64,000 bases of DNA from Nematostella vectensis (GCF_932526225.1 NC_064042.1:13031040-13095039), one strand, 5' to 3'; counted from the stretch's first letter, positions 1 through 13,024 are shown. Notes: generated from the letters alone by a model not told the origin. Program-made: numbers and translations.

Positions 1-737
1 AATATTAGTGTTTATCTATTTAAAACAAAGTGTTTTTAATACATCCTTACATTTACTCGCGTTATTTCTCGCCCGTCGTCCGCCTGATTGTATATGTATG
101 CATCTCTATTGCGTGTGGTCGTGCGTCCACGCGTGCGCATGTCTTTATGTCTGTGCGTGGTGAACGGCAATATAGAAAGTAATGAGCAATACTTCTATCA
201 AAATCTAAAATGGTCGGCTATCCTTTGGGTAAGGGACTTGATAATATAAGGGACTTGATAATATAAGGGACTTGATAATATAACCGCGTGCAGAACATAA
301 AACAAAGGAAATCTTGGTAAATTACTTAACAAAGCTGGCGTTTTTGCATGGGGTTTTAAGTCAATCCTTGTATTTATTCTGGGAACGGACCCTATTTTGT
401 TCTACAACACTAGGGTGTTCACTGTTCACTGTAGAGTGTTCACTGGGGAGTGAACATACAAAAAATGGGGCCTGCCGAAATGCAGAAAGCCTATGGTAGG
501 ATGCCAACTAGCAGTTCAAAAAGACATCTTACTTACTAAGTTACTGTTTAAAGACAATCCCTATCTTTAGATATACAGGAAGGTGCAATATTAACCCTTT
601 TTCTCAAATTTGGAAAGAAATATCCCCTTCAAATCTTAATTATAGGTGTTGTGATTGTTTTTTCGTGGATGGTAAGAGTTGTGACGTCACAGAAAATCTG
701 GCTTTTTTCAAGAACAGAATTAAAAAAGTATTTCCAC
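1..737. other. Gene-free left edge
   Basis: AT-rich DNA without a supportable exon. The only structure seen is the short tandem repeat at 232-282. The open frame around 314-499 is short, has no splice context and looks random. Confidence 0.5.
232..282. repeat. 17-bp tandem repeat, three copies
   Basis: Three identical head-to-tail copies of AGGGACTTGATAATATA occupy 232-248, 249-265 and 266-282. Confidence 0.95.
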
Positions 738-2310
738 ACCCCCCTCTTTACACACACGACTCTTCCCCCCACATGAAACACACACAAGCTCCTCCCCCTC
801 CCATAAACAAACACAGGCTCCTCCCCCCCACACTCAAACATACACAGGCTCCTCCCCCCCCCACAAACACGCACAGGCTCCCCCCCCGGCTCCTCCGCCC
901 CTCCCACAAACACACACAGGCTCTCCCGCCCTCCCACAAACACACACAGGCTCTCCCGCCCTCCCACAAACATACACAGGCTCCTCCCCCCCCAACAAAC
1001 ATACACAGGCTCCTCCCCCTCCCACAAACACACACAGGCTCCTCCCCTCCCACAAATACACACAGGCTCCTCCCCCACACAAACATACACAGGCTCCTCC
1101 CCCCTCCCACAAACACATACAGGCTCCTCCCCCACACAAACATACACAGGCTCCTCCCCCACACAAACATACACAGGCTCCTCCCCCCTCCCACAAACAC
1201 ATACAGGCTCCTCCCTCAACGTGAAACACACAAGCTTCTCCCCCTCCCACAAATACACACAGGTTCCTTCCCCCCTCCCACAAACACACACAGGCTCCTC
1301 CCCCTCCCACAAACACACACAGGCTCCTCCCCTCCCACAAATACACACAGGCTCCTCCCCCACACAAACATACACAGGCTCCTCCCCCCTCCCACAAACA
1401 CATACAGGCTCCTCCCTCAACGTGAAACACACAAGCTTCTCCCCCTCCCACAAATACACACAGGTTCCTTCCCCCCTCCCACAAACACACACAGGCTCCT
1501 CCCCCCCTACCACAAACACACACAGGCTCCTCCCCCCTACCACAAACACACACAGGCTCCTCCCCCTCCCACAAACACACACAGGCTCCTCCCCTCCCAC
1601 AAATACACACAGGCTCCTCCCCCACACAAACATACACAGGCTCCTCCCCCCCTCCCACAAACATACACAGGCTCCTCCCCTCCCACAAACACACACAGGC
1701 TCCTCCCCTCCCACAAACACACACAGGCTCCTCCCCCACACAAACATACACAGGCTCCTCCCCCACACAAACATACACAGGCTCCTCCCCCTCCCACAAA
1801 CACATACAGTCTCCTCCCTCAACGTGAAACACACAAGCTTCTCCCCCCTCCCACAAATACACACAGGCCCCTTCCCCCCTCCCACAAACACACACAGGCT
1901 CCTCCCCCCCTACCACAAGCACACACAGGCTCCTCCCCCCTCCCACAAACATACACAGGCTCCTCCCCCCCACAAACACATACAGACTCCATCCCCCCAA
2001 AAACACACACAGGCTCCTCCCCACCCACACAAACATACACAGACTCCTCCCCCCACAAACATACACAGGCTCCATCCCCCCAAAAACACACACAGACTCC
2101 TCCCCCCACAAACATACTCAAGCTCCTCCTCCCCCCCACACACAAACATACACAGGCTTCTCCCCCCCACACACAAACATACACAGACTCCTCCCCCCCA
2201 AAATACATGCACAGGGTTCGCCCCTCCACGTATACACACAGGCTCCTCTCCTACCCCTCCCCAAGCAAACACAGGCTCCTCTCCCACCCCTCCCTACACA
2301 CACACTTTCA
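738..2310. repeat. Large C-rich minisatellite (VNTR), unit about 25-30 bp
   Basis: About 1.57 kb made of dozens of variants of a unit like CCCACAAACACACACAGGCT followed by CCTCCCC. Both strands are strongly asymmetric, with one strand almost lacking G. Long open frames on both strands are a by-product of the repeat and read as low-complexity proline/threonine/histidine or glycine/cysteine/valine strings. A longer unit is superimposed: a variant block containing CAACGTGAAACACACAAGC recurs near 1216, 1420 and 1820, so blocks of about 200 bp were duplicated again. I do not regard any frame here as a gene. Confidence 0.95.
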
Positions 2311-3774
2311 GTGGTAGTTCGTGCGTCTTCTCGTGGTACTCAAGTGCTACGGACGTGATCAGACAAGTTGGCCTTTTCAGTCAAGCCCCGAGGGAACAGA
2401 TCCCAGACAGGTGATAATGCGATCTTCTGGAAATAGTGATCAAAATGATTCACGATACACTCACGTAGCGTGAATACTGTACATTTTTCAATCACAACTG
2501 TCACATAGTTCTTTTCCTAGGCTTGATGCTCAGAGAGTCAAGGAAAAGATAAAGTGCAAACTTAAAAGAAAAGAGCATACATCTTTTTCCAAGTTTTGTA
2601 AATCGTTTTCAAGATATCAAGCGCCTGCTAAGAGCTCTTCACTCTTCACATTGTAAGCACCATCCTACCTTTTAAGCGATGAAAAGAGCCTTATCCTTTT
2701 GTGATCATTATACTAATCATTTAGTGAAACTTTCGCTCTTCATTCTAGAGTGCTCATCAAAAAATGAAAAAAAGGGTTTCAGCTCAACACTTTAATAAGC
2801 TTCTCTTTTTTGTGTCACCTATGGGTGAGTAGAGTATCAAAGTCAAGACTTTACACATGCTTTATAACACTTTTACAGAGAAGCATTCTTTTAAAGTTTT
2901 CAAGCCATTGTTTTATATACAAGCCAACAGATGGGCCAGCGTCAGCATTGGTGAGGCTTGCATTCAATTCTCCTGCTTTCACAAAGATCTCCCTCAACCA
3001 ATCAAATCTCGTTGACTTAAATCTCTTTTGTGTGTGGACGTGTTCAGACCATACCAAGTGTAGACAAAATCTCTCTAGAGTTCAAGGTTATTATCAATAC
3101 ACAGGGCGTTGTTTACTCATCGTAAGCCGCGAAAGAGCTATTTTTCCCCTTTATCTCCGCAGTGAAAAGGTAAAGCAGCCTTTTTGTCATCAATGAGGGA
3201 AATGGAGGACATTTAAGGTTGTCAATTGGATCAGTGGATTTCAAAACCTTTCAAGTGTTTTTTTTATAAAATTCAGATTTTTGTCGATTTTGTGCATAAT
3301 CCGGCTCCCATTCCCTTTTCCAAAATTACGATCCCGGCCTTATCACACTAAGAATTACGTTTTTGCTCACATAAAGTCATTCATTTTTCGATCAGTGTAA
3401 GACCCGGGCCCTTTTTGGAGACATGAAGGTTAGGGTCGATCCTCAAATGTTTGTAAATTGAAAACTAATTGAAATTATCTATTCATTCATAGGGTTTTTC
3501 CTTGTCAACATGAGGAAATAAATCAACCACAAGGTCAGGGCGCCCTGTGCACTGCCTAGCCACGCCCCTCGTATTGATGGAAAACGTTTTATCGTGTTAA
3601 CCTTCCTATCTTTATGCCATACAAGACTCGATCGCAATCGCACGCAATCGCAGCAAGCTTATTTATTGACCGTTCTCATGAATCCATCGAAAAATGGTTT
3701 CTATATGATATACGATCGTGTGCGATCAGATGGAAACTAGCCTTAAGCCAGGTAAGCCCCCTCCCTCCCCCGGT
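2311..3774. other. Gene-free stretch
   Basis: No exon with convincing splice sites. A 128-codon frame on + (2810-3196) and a 68-codon frame on - (2851-3057) overlap each other; neither has flanking exons or a recognisable domain. Confidence 0.4.
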
Positions 3775-4026
3775 AATGTGTAGTTCCAGAAAATATCCAT
3801 ACCCCCCCCCCCACCCATTGAGGGGATTGGATATTCCAGGGGGGTGGGGGTTCAAACGCCCAGGAATTTCCAGAGGGGAGGGGAGGTAAAATGCCCTTTT
3901 TTCTTAACAGTTACTGTATTTATTTTTTTCCAGGGGGTTGGAAATTCCAGAGGGGTGGGGGTTCGTACCTCCGACCCCCTGAATAGGGGGGGGGGGGGGG
4001 ATGGATATTTACTGGAACTACACATT
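3775..4026. mobile_element. MITE with about 30-bp terminal inverted repeats
   Basis: The left end AATGTGTAGTTCCAG with AAATATCCAT and a C-run is mirrored at the right end by a G-run, ATGGATATTTACTGG and AACTACACATT. The interior repeats a module with ATTCCAGRGGGGTGGGGGTTC. There is no coding capacity, so this is a non-autonomous element. Confidence 0.8.
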
Positions 4027-4118
4027 GAGCTATTGTTATCTTTTCTATATTACAGCACATTGTCAACGAGCTTTTTAGATACCAAACCGATGCTCTGAAA
4101 AAAAGTTTTAAACATATG

Positions 4119-4308
4119 TACCCCGCTAGCAGAGCTTTCTTCATGTTTGTTTCTATCAGCTTACTTATCCGTGTCGCGTCTCTGATCTTTCGCGTTCTCG
4201 TTTGTTTGTGTCCGCAGGAGAAACCTCTGCCGACAGCCGCTATAGAATTCAGACACGGATAAGTACGCTGATAGAAACAAATAGGAAGAAAGCTCTGCTA
4301 GCAGGGTA
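4119..4308. mobile_element. MITE/foldback element, TIR about 57 bp
   Basis: The left end begins TACCCCGCTAGCAGAGC and runs through TTTGTTTCTATCAGC to TTATCCGTGTC. The right end is its near-perfect reverse complement (GACACGGATAAG through GCTCTGCTAGCAGGGTA). Only about 75 bp separates the arms. A related right terminus (GGAAGAGAGTTCTGCAAGCG) occurs near 9470-9492. Confidence 0.85.
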
Positions 4309-4559
4309 AACACTTTTGACGGATAATGTGCAGTGCTTGGCTATTATCTTCATAAATGAAGAATATGAAATGAATAATATATAAAGCATTACACAAATTG
4401 TAATTTAATATTAATACATTTTCTAACAGTGGCATCTTAAAGGCTCCAAAATAACCTCTTTACTATCAAATTTTGTGTGGGAATTTAAAAATGTGTATCT
4501 GAGGCTGCTATTCACCATAAACCAAGAGAACAGAACGCACCAGTCGGAGAGAGAAATGT

Positions 4560-4581
4560 GGGGGGGGGGGGGGGGGGGGGG
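4560..4581 (+). repeat. Poly-G run of 22
   Basis: An uninterrupted run of 22 G. Comparable G or C runs recur near 3990, 12935, 17980, 19730, 25130, 40660, 49425 and 49560, several of them inside MITE-like elements. Confidence 0.95.
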
Positions 4582-5425
4582 ATGGAGGAGAGGGAGGCTA
4601 AAGACTATTAATCCATACTATTGTTAGACCCGTGCCCTTCCCCCACAGTATACAATTATATCTTTCCGGCGCGTAGCGTTTGTTGCGGTTTTAATGATTT
4701 CATCGTGTTATCCCATATATATCACTATCAGCGACCTATTCATTCACAATTCTTCCGGAAAAGTGTCGAGAAGTGTTGTCTCAAGTTTTAAGATAGTTTT
4801 CTCTTTCTCGTAGTGTGAAAGAAAGCAAAAGTGGCCGAACGTGACTTGCATAACATTTCCTCTTCTCTCTGCATAATTTACATCGATAAGTGGTCAATCG
4901 TCAATCAACACGCCAGCATTTGAAATTATTCACACTAGCATCAACCTCATCCTTATTTCCTCAAATTGAATAGCATAGCAATTAATATACAGATGAAAAT
5001 TGCCGGAAACACAAGTAATTATAGTGTATTTTCCCTTTCAGAGATATATTATGATTCGGTTCTATTCGAGACACTTTAAGCGCTACTCCGCCTATGATAG
5101 CGTGTTGCCTGTCAATCGCCTTTTGACAGATCACGTACACACGCTCGGGTGCAAAACTGACTTGAATGAATTTTCGGTCTTGCTGTGTTTATGTTGTTGG
5201 ATTTAATTCTGAACGCTCTTCACAACGTTGTAGTCGTACGAAAATTGGCCTATTCTTTTCGGGATAGGAGTTGGACAAAATCTGCGTTTTGGGTTGCCTT
5301 TTCTCTTTCTATCGTTTTAAACTTTCGTTGACATGGCCCTCAAAAGATAGAAGAGCATCACATTTTTGGGAACCAGGTCTCGGGATTTGACGGCTGCTGT
5401 TTCGTGCAATAATTCTCGTGCTCAA
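4582..5425 (+). promoter_or_regulatory. Presumed 5' flank/UTR of alternative exon 1a
   Basis: This segment lies directly upstream of the candidate first coding exon at 5426. No TATA box or other core element could be assigned with confidence. The regulatory role is inferred only from its position. Confidence 0.25.
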
Positions 5426-5597
5426 ATGCATGATAACTCTGAAATTCAAGAGAGTGAATTGGAATTCGAGCCAGCGATTACACCAGGATGCCCAGCGTTC
5501 TCCGCTCAACAACTTGTAACTGATTCGGTCCGTTGCACCGAACGGGTCAAAATGGGTGACAAAAATGATGAAGACACGGGAATTCAACCAGAGAGAG
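5426..5597 (+). CDS. Candidate alternative first exon (1a) of the 27987-37216 gene
   Basis: ATG at 5426 opens 57 codons plus one base. The exon ends in a strong donor, GAGAG|GTACGTAAG, after the single base G at 5597. This phase (one base carried over) is exactly what exon 34158 needs, giving G+TG = Val followed by IAKEKEQ. The encoded stretch is acidic and polar (starts MHDNSEIQESELEFEP, ends KNDEDTGIQPER), with composition like the rest of the protein. With this exon the product would be 722 residues and the intron 28,560 bp. Exon 1b at 27987 ends in the same phase, which suggests two promoters. A phase match has a one-in-three chance of being accidental, no transcript evidence is available, and the exon could instead belong to another, unseen gene. 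Confidence 0.45.
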
Positions 5598-7509
5598 GTA
5601 CGTAAGCTAGTTCACAACCATACAGTGCTTGGGTAGGTGTTAATTTGCATGTAAAATACATTAATTACACACAGCTACATTGAAGTTTAGTCTACGATAA
5701 CAACGGACTGGTGGTATGCTATATAATAATTGGACTTGCTATTTTATTTCATTTTTCACCATATCCTGCTGGGTAAACAAAAGACTTAAGTTTTGCCCTC
5801 TATTACTGATTCATTTACATTTTATAACATTGGTAAAAAGTCGTAGTTAACCTAACGTGAATATGCGAGATAGGGGTTATTGAAAATTTGTGTATTCTTG
5901 TGTATAGTTGCTAGACAATCAAACTTTATTAGGTGAGTTTACAGATACGTCTTTGTCTTGATTAAACTCGCTGGGAAGTGATGTCAAATAAACTCTATGC
6001 TTTATTATTAGAAACCAGGCACCAGGCATAAACTGAATTCCTTAAACTTTTGCACTGTATTTTCGTTTTGTGCATAGGAAACTACCTATTTTTTTAAAAC
6101 AATTTGACAGCGTACAAATTCTCTTTTTCTTTTGTTCTGGAATTGCATCTATCGAACCACAAAAAAGCGGAAACTGTACCTCGACCGGTTTCTCCTCCTT
6201 AGGGATGGCTGGTACAAAGCGCAATGGTCTGAAAGCTGTATTTTAATGACTAGAGCATTCTAAAATAAGCTTATCATTTCCGCACTCCTTAGTCAGAACA
6301 ATGGACCATCTTCTGAACCCTAGCAAATAGTGATGACTAATATGGTTCTTCTGGTATCCGCTTTTATCGATGTACTCATTGTGAAATCTCCATAAATGAA
6401 CCAAATTTCTGACAAGGAACAATGAGGTTTTTCAATCTTCGATGAATGCTCTTTTCAACTGGTCCCAAGCTTTCTGTTCAAGTCGTTAGAATTGTATGAA
6501 GAAGTAGCTTATATCCTAATACCTTTTGCGGCAATTTTAATTGGCTCATTATAATCGTATATTTATTCGAAATAGGTATTTCCTTTTATTGATAAAGAAA
6601 AAAATTAAAATTTGATTTTAATATGACTACAAAGTAAAAATCATTTTTTTTTTGCGTGGGAGTTTGTGATGTTTTAACTAAGGGAAAGTTCATCTTGTAT
6701 CCCGAGGTGGGGGCGTGAGGATTTTGATAAAAGTGATAAAATAAGTTGCCCCCCTTACGCTTCCTCCATATTTTCGGTGCCCCCCCCTCCCAGAAAACCG
6801 AAGAAAGAAGGAGCAAAGTGAATGCCGACTATGTGAAGGGAACGCAAGCAAGAGATTAGCCGCAAGCTGGGCAGAAAGTGGGGGGAAGGAATTGCCTGAA
6901 AACATTAATTCGGAAAAGTGAAGGCAATCAATTTCTAAAAGATTGTCAACCTGATAAAGGTTGATGCTATAGATGACGCAGAAGTGCGCGATAGACGACC
7001 ACATTAATTTTGAATTGAATGGAACTCCTTTAGATCTAGTTGGTTTTAATTTCAAACAAGTATGTGCAATGTGAAATTCGCGTTCTCCTTATCACGGTCA
7101 TCCACTTCTCGACGTTTCAAATTAATGGCAATTTCAGCATTTGAAAGAAGTACACTCGAACAAGAGGCACTGGATTTAGTTTTATCAGTACCCCCGCCTC
7201 TTTTACGCGAATTTTTGCGAAGGCTCCGAGGCAATAACTCCTTCTATATTCTCTGCCCATATTCCTTACAACCTTAAGATCATTGTTTTATTAATACTAA
7301 ATGATAACTTACGACATCAAAAGAAATATTGCCTTAGGTAATTTAAAAAGAGGGTATTGTTATTGTGCCAGTTTTCTGCACAAATTTAGCAGAATAAGTA
7401 TAACAAAAGTTCATGCCGTCTGTTGTTCGTCCTTTGCAAATATTTTAGCGAGAAGAATCATTAAGCGAAGCTTCAAACTGAGGGGCCATGTCAGTTTTGA
7501 TGGTTCTGA
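5598..7509. other. Presumed intron, no recognised feature
   Basis: AT-rich DNA after the exon 1a donor. Short frames (for example 6690-7055 on -) lack splice context or domains. G/C-run patches near 6710-6790 look like remnants of the C-rich MITE types seen elsewhere in the window. Confidence 0.4.
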
Positions 7510-7826
7510 AAGTACCTTACTGTTGAATCCGTTGTATCGCGACGCCGAATTTTCAAAACATGTTTGTTTTTGTCTTTTGGGATTTTCTGATCCGCTAGTC
7601 AAATTATTCTAAAGCCAATCAGATTCTTGCCATCTCTTGCCTAGTGCAGTTGCCTGGCTTTTTGTCGCGACACCGTCTGTTTTTTGTCCAGAGGATAGCC
7701 AGGGAAGTGCGCAAAGCGAGACTCTGATTGGCTCAGAATGGTTTTACTGACGGAACAGAAAACCAAAACAAATCGTGTTTTGAAAACGCGGGTCGCGATA
7801 CAACGGATTCGACAGTAAATCTTACG
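7510..7826. mobile_element. Long foldback element, arms about 150 bp
   Basis: The left arm contains GAATCCGTTGTATCGCGAC, then TTTTCAAAACATG, and further in AGCCAATCAGA. The right arm is the reverse complement in the same order (TCTGATTGGCT, GTTTTGAAAAC, GTCGCGATACAACGGATTC). Nearly the whole element can fold on itself. Open frames inside mirror each other on the two strands and are not genes. Confidence 0.85.
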
Positions 7827-7925
7827 AATCAAGCTTCAGTAAAATCTCTATGTTATATTGGTCGCTTCTAGCTTATTTACGTCAAATGTTGGATACGCAA
7901 CATTTGAGTTACCATTGTTTCGTTG

Positions 7926-8245
7926 CTTTGACAAGTGGCCTCTTTGTGGACACCTACTGACATTTTCAACGTTCTGCGAAGTCTTGTTACCGATTTCCAA
8001 GCGCTAAATCGCTTTCTGGCCTCCGTCATTCAAACTAACGGAATCACATTTGGTACTCTTTGATTGGTCTCTCCTTGAAGAAGGTGGCATGACTGAAAAC
8101 CATTTCAGTGCTGGTCAATGAAAAGACTTCAAGAGTTATGAATGACGGAAGCCAAAAGAGGATTTGGCAGTTGGAAATCGACAGCGACAGGTCGCAGAAT
8201 ATTTGAAAACAGCAGTAATAGATGGACCACTGTTGCACTGCGCAT
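7926..8245. mobile_element. Second foldback element, diverged arms about 110 bp
   Basis: CGATTTCCAAGCGCTAAATC and CTCCGTCATTCA on the left are answered by TGAATGACGGA and GATTTGGCAGTTGGAAATCG on the right. The match continues outward through TTCTGCGA and GTGG. It lies only 100 bp from the first foldback element but has different arms. Confidence 0.75.
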
Positions 8246-11200
8246 GCGCGAGTTTCTTTCTCGTTCAAAGCACTCTTGGTGTTACAGCAAACTATTTTTA
8301 CAGATTCTTAGCATGTTTTATTTGTTATGAAAATATTCATCTCGTGTTGATCGTGTGTAGTTTGAGAAATTAGGTTGTACATCCTCCATATTCCAGTCAA
8401 TTTGTGCATGATCGTACACGATGATTTGCACACGACCTGAATGTTCCTGCAATACCAAAACTGTCTAATTGTTTTTGTAAAGGTCTTGGTAGAATATATT
8501 ATTACTTTTCACCAATATGATTGAAAAGTGTTTTAGCCTTTCTGCTCTCCTCGCTTAACAGTACATACTAATTAAACATAGCCAAGGTAGAGATTTTCCT
8601 AAAAAGCTATGTTTGACAAAAAAAAAAACTATTGAACAGAAGCCCTTCAACAAAAATACAAAAAAAGCAAAACGGAAATCAATGCTCTCACTAGAACTAT
8701 TACTGTTGTAAAACCCCAAAACTAAAAAATTTACGTCCTCTTCGGGAGAAAAAAATACCTTAAAATTTCTTGAAAAAACAAACAAACGACAACGAACAAA
8801 AAATCGAACAAATAAAAAAAACAAATAAAACACAAACGATCAAACAAAAAAAAAAACATCAAACAAACAAAAAACAAAAAAACGAACAAACAAGCAAGCA
8901 AGCAAGCGAGCAAACAAGCAAGCAAGCAAACAAACAAACAGAACAAATAGGGTTATTGCTGGCCTATTAGACAAGGGAGGGGGTGGGGGAACTGGATAAT
9001 GTGTCACCTTGCTTGAACCCAAAAGGTCGATATTCCTATACATGAGTCCTCCATGAGAAGGATAACTAGGTAAACAATCCCATGTCTTTATGGTGTCGAG
9101 AGAGAGCATAGATTATACCCACTTGTGGTAATAACTAATAGTCACTGCTATTATCACTTTCCTGCTTGTCATTTGAATGGTGCTTGAAATTCTGCTTCTA
9201 ATAATTTGCTTTTTTCAACCTCTTAAACTTTTGAATTTTTTCAATTTTAGGAGCCTGTTCACTTAAGAGTCGACTAAGTTTTTTTTAGGAGATTTGAAAA
9301 TCCAGGGTGTTTTCTTCTCACCTTTTAAAAGTTGATGACGATATAAAACACTACTACAGACAAGCTGCTAACAGGCTTTTCCCTAGTGTATCTCGCTTAT
9401 GTTTAAACCACCGTACAATGCTCGAACATACAGGTGCTAATCGGTAAGTAAACTGCTAAAAGCAAAGGGGAAGAGAGTTCTGCAAGCGGGGTAACATTCT
9501 GCTATTCGCATTATTAAAAGTATTCTTCTCCTTAAAATTGTAGCTAGTCTTTAGAAAGGACAAAATTCATTTTATCTGCGTTGATTTTCAACAACTTTAT
9601 AGCATCGTTAAGGTATATCCAATTAGTGGCTTTTGAGCTGTAGGACTTGTCAATTAGCACATTGAATATTCCATCAAAAGGGCGATGCAATATCCTCTGA
9701 CTGAGACGGTCGCTTAAAATATTCGTCCACACCCAAATAAATGGTCCACAGCTAAACTTCCCTTGCCTGTTAATTGCAGGTCATTGAAATTTTGTTATAA
9801 CGACGAGAGATATTCTACCATTTCAGGACATTTTTTTCTATTTCATAGCAAGCTATTTCGGAAACATTGATTTCTTTTATCAGATATTGACAACACATTC
9901 TTGCAATTATTTCTTTTATTTGGGGTAAATGGATTATGCCGTTGATGTGACTGATGTGTAGCAAACGTGTCTCTCGTTGCATGCAATTTCCCCTAATCCG
10001 ATTTATAGTAGCGACCCAAATAGGATTTGTGGTTGTGAGTAATTCTCACGATTTTGCACCTACTTTTTGCACCGCTCCCCCTCATTTATTATCAGTAATA
10101 TCAATTGTTAACGCGATACGACGCAATAATTGCGGCCATGAAGTTTGTACTTGTATACAACATGTATATATGTTTTGTTACAAGTTTCTTTGCAAGTGTA
10201 TTGCATGTTGCCTTGCAAGTTGCCTCAAAATTGAGTTTATCGTTGTGCCTTTGTAGATGCATTTAATGTTGCCTTAGAATTCTCCTTCTACTGTGTATGT
10301 ACTTTACTCTCAGCGACTCTTGAGTCTCGAATCATTTTTATTCCAAAATAAAATTTGAAAAGCCGGTGGCTTTTGCACCATTTGGCACGTTCCTTGCTTG
10401 AATTTCTAGGTAGATCTAAGAGTTATGTTTGCATGTTTTGAATTATGCTTTTTTTTACAAGAGAAAGATAAAAAAGCCGGTAAATAGTGCATCATTTTGC
10501 ACACTTTTAGACCTTTACCCCGTAAAAGCAGATATTTTGAGCTCTGGGGCTCTTGCGACGTGCGTCAAGCTCTTTTTAACCCAAGACGTGACCAGAACCA
10601 CATGGAAAATCATATTCCATGGCCATCTGTCGCATCCATAGATCCAACGATGTCGCCCCGAGCAAGAATTGCACTCTCTAGATTAATGCTATTACTGTAA
10701 TTGGGCAGTTTCTTAACAAACTTATCATTTGATTTTTATAAACATATCACGCGCGCGTTGTGATTCGTTTTGATTAATCGCTGAGGTAGTTGAGGTCGAC
10801 TAGAATTACATCTTTTCGCTGAGAAATAACAAAAGTTGTACCGCAGGCATATTAGCTCTGCCTGTTATTATTAAGCAGCAAGTCCAGACCCCCTTCAGCC
10901 ACAAAACCACAGGCTCTCCACACTCATGAACATGAGAAGGAGCATGAAATGAAGATCGAGATGAAATATTCCAAATTGCCCAAACCTATTGAGCGTGATC
11001 TTTGCGCCTTAAAACAATCCCGGGCCGGTCAAGCGAGAGGTCACCCACCCCCTGGGACCATCCCCTAGGGAGGCGTGCACGGGTTCACGTGTAGCCATCA
11101 ATACCTTTTACTGTTGGAACACTTAGCGTCTTATCGCACCTGACAAGAATACGCTGCGTAATGTTTCAATTCGTCTGAGTTTAAAAGTAGTACTTATACT

Positions 11201-12254
11201 TTTAATGTACTATGCGCCCGCCCTCGGTACCGCAAAAGTGTGTATTGACTACGCTTTGATATACATGTTAAAAAAAGATGTCTGTCTGTGTTTGTCTCGG
11301 TGAAATGAAGGTTTGAGAGGTCGACTCTCGCTTCTTATTGAGCAATAGTCATTCCCCGCAACTAATGGAAAGAGTGTTGTTACAATTGATGGCTTTCACG
11401 ATGTGTTGCAAACCAGACGCTATTGACTGTTTTTCGCCCATAGGGTCTCGTGCATCAATTAGGCACGCTTTGAGCTTGAACGATGTCGACAACTAACAGC
11501 AGGAATAATTCCATTATTTTATATTTGTTATGTTGTAATATACCTGTCCCATTAAAATTCCTTGTGTTAAAAATGCGTGTCATTTTCTTTGTTATAATGA
11601 CTGAAGGAGCGTATTGGTTGACTGAACGAATGAAGGAAATGTATTATAGTTCGTTAGAGTCATAGAGGGTCAGACACGCCCCAACCCCCTACCCCCCTTG
11701 GGGCTGTCTCTATCACAGAGCGTTCGTGAAAGAAAGCACGACTTCACTCATAAGCTAGAATATTCCGATACCATAATGGCTACAGATGAGCTCAGACCTT
11801 CAGCGAATTATTACCTTTATTCTCATTTTTTAAACCGCATTTTAACATTTTTCAACCAGTGAAAATCTAAGATATCAAACCTAAATTTCTTAAAGCCGTA
11901 GGTTCGTGCATGGATGCGTTAAGTTATGAAAATACATTTCCAGTACTTTTGTACAGCAGACTGCAGACTGTCATGGCTACACTATTTTAATAAGATAGAA
12001 ATATGTAATTCCATTCTCAGCCATATTTCCTAAGTCATTGTCATATTGTCTAAAAAAATGCCTTACTCATGGTTCATTTTAGGTTATCATACGGCCCCAT
12101 TGTTCCTGAAAAGAGATCTGTGTTAACAAAGTATTGTATATTTACAGTTAAACCTAGGTGAAACCACAGAGTCAGGAGTCGTATACTGTGTAATAGGATA
12201 AACGCGTTTCACTGAGAAACACTTGAGGCTCGTCTGACTGACGAGTGTAAAGGT
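8246..12254. other. Presumed intron, no recognised gene
   Basis: AT-rich and repeat-poor apart from the AAAC/CAAG microsatellite at 8761-8950. A partial terminus near 9470-9492 resembles the 4119-4308 element. Short open frames on both strands have no domain or splice support. Confidence 0.4.
8761..8950. repeat. Degenerate AAAC/CAAG-type microsatellite
   Basis: About 190 bp of imperfect tetranucleotide repeats (AAAC, AAAAC, CAAG). The leucine/phenylalanine/cysteine-rich frame on - is an artefact of the repeat. Confidence 0.9.
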
Positions 12255-12368
12255 GGTTCTCACTATGACGCAAGCGCAACGCACGTTATTTTCCGATTCT
12301 CAATGGAACGCAAGACAACGTAACTGCTTGATTTTCTTGCGTTTATGCTTTGCGCCCTTGTAAGAACC
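12255..12368. mobile_element. MITE family A, copy 1 (short)
   Basis: Termini GGTTCTCACTATGACGCAAG and GCGCCCTTGTAAGAACC form an imperfect inverted repeat. The interior TTTTCCGATTCTCAATGGAA and CTGCTTGATTTTCTTGCG is shared with the copy at 19884-20051. Confidence 0.8.
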
Positions 12369-12811
12369 AATCTTATTGTCGAATATTTATTTTTTCGAAG
12401 TTTTTTGCGAAACGCACTCATATTAAGCCACATTGGGCTTTCAAAGCACACATTTCTGGGGACAGTTTGGCGGTTAAGTAGGAAGAATAGTATGCCGTTT
12501 CAAGCTATACCAATTACTCTACCAAGGCCTGACTTTATATAGTAATGGTGCAGTATGGCAAACTGTTTAAATGAACTCTTGTCTTTTCCTGTTTGCTTGC
12601 GAGGTCAGGTCCCCTTTACCTGCCTGGGCCTACACGCACGTGACACGCCTGAAGCCACTTGATAGCATTTCTTTCAACATTCTGATAAGTTTTGTGGTGA
12701 ACAGAAAATGAAAGCACTTTTTCCTGTCATGACCGCGGCGTTCTTACTGCTATGCAGTTGTAAAATATACAGCTAGGTTTTTTTGTGATACTCATTTTCA
12801 CACACTCTTCT

Positions 12812-12969
12812 CAGGGGCGGATCTAGCTTTTCGCTAAAGGGGGGTTTGGCTCAGTGACAAAGGGGGGAGGGGATAATTTTTTTGTTACATATGGCTTTCT
12901 GGAAGCCCAAAGGAAGGGTTTAGACCCCCTTAACCCCCCCCCCCCCCCTCCCCCTAGATCCGCTACTGC
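12812..12969. mobile_element. MITE with GGGCGGATCTAG terminus
   Basis: The left end AGGGGCGGATCTAG is mirrored by CTAGATCCGCTACTG on the right. Between them lie G-rich and C-rich runs facing each other. The start of the element at 17676 (GGCGGATCTAGGATTT) resembles this terminus. Confidence 0.75.
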
Positions 12970-13024
12970 TATACTAAAGCATTACCACGACGAATAAGTG
13001 ATTCGGCAGCTTGCTTGTAGGTGT

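Noticed and set aside
629-2414. Several long open frames on both strands (up to 550 codons)
   Set aside because: All lie within the minisatellite, are low-complexity and overlap each other on opposite strands.
2851-3057. 68-codon - frame with a protein-like look (FDWLREIFVKAGELNASL)
   Set aside because: Single short frame, no splice partners or recognised domain; a longer frame exists on the other strand.
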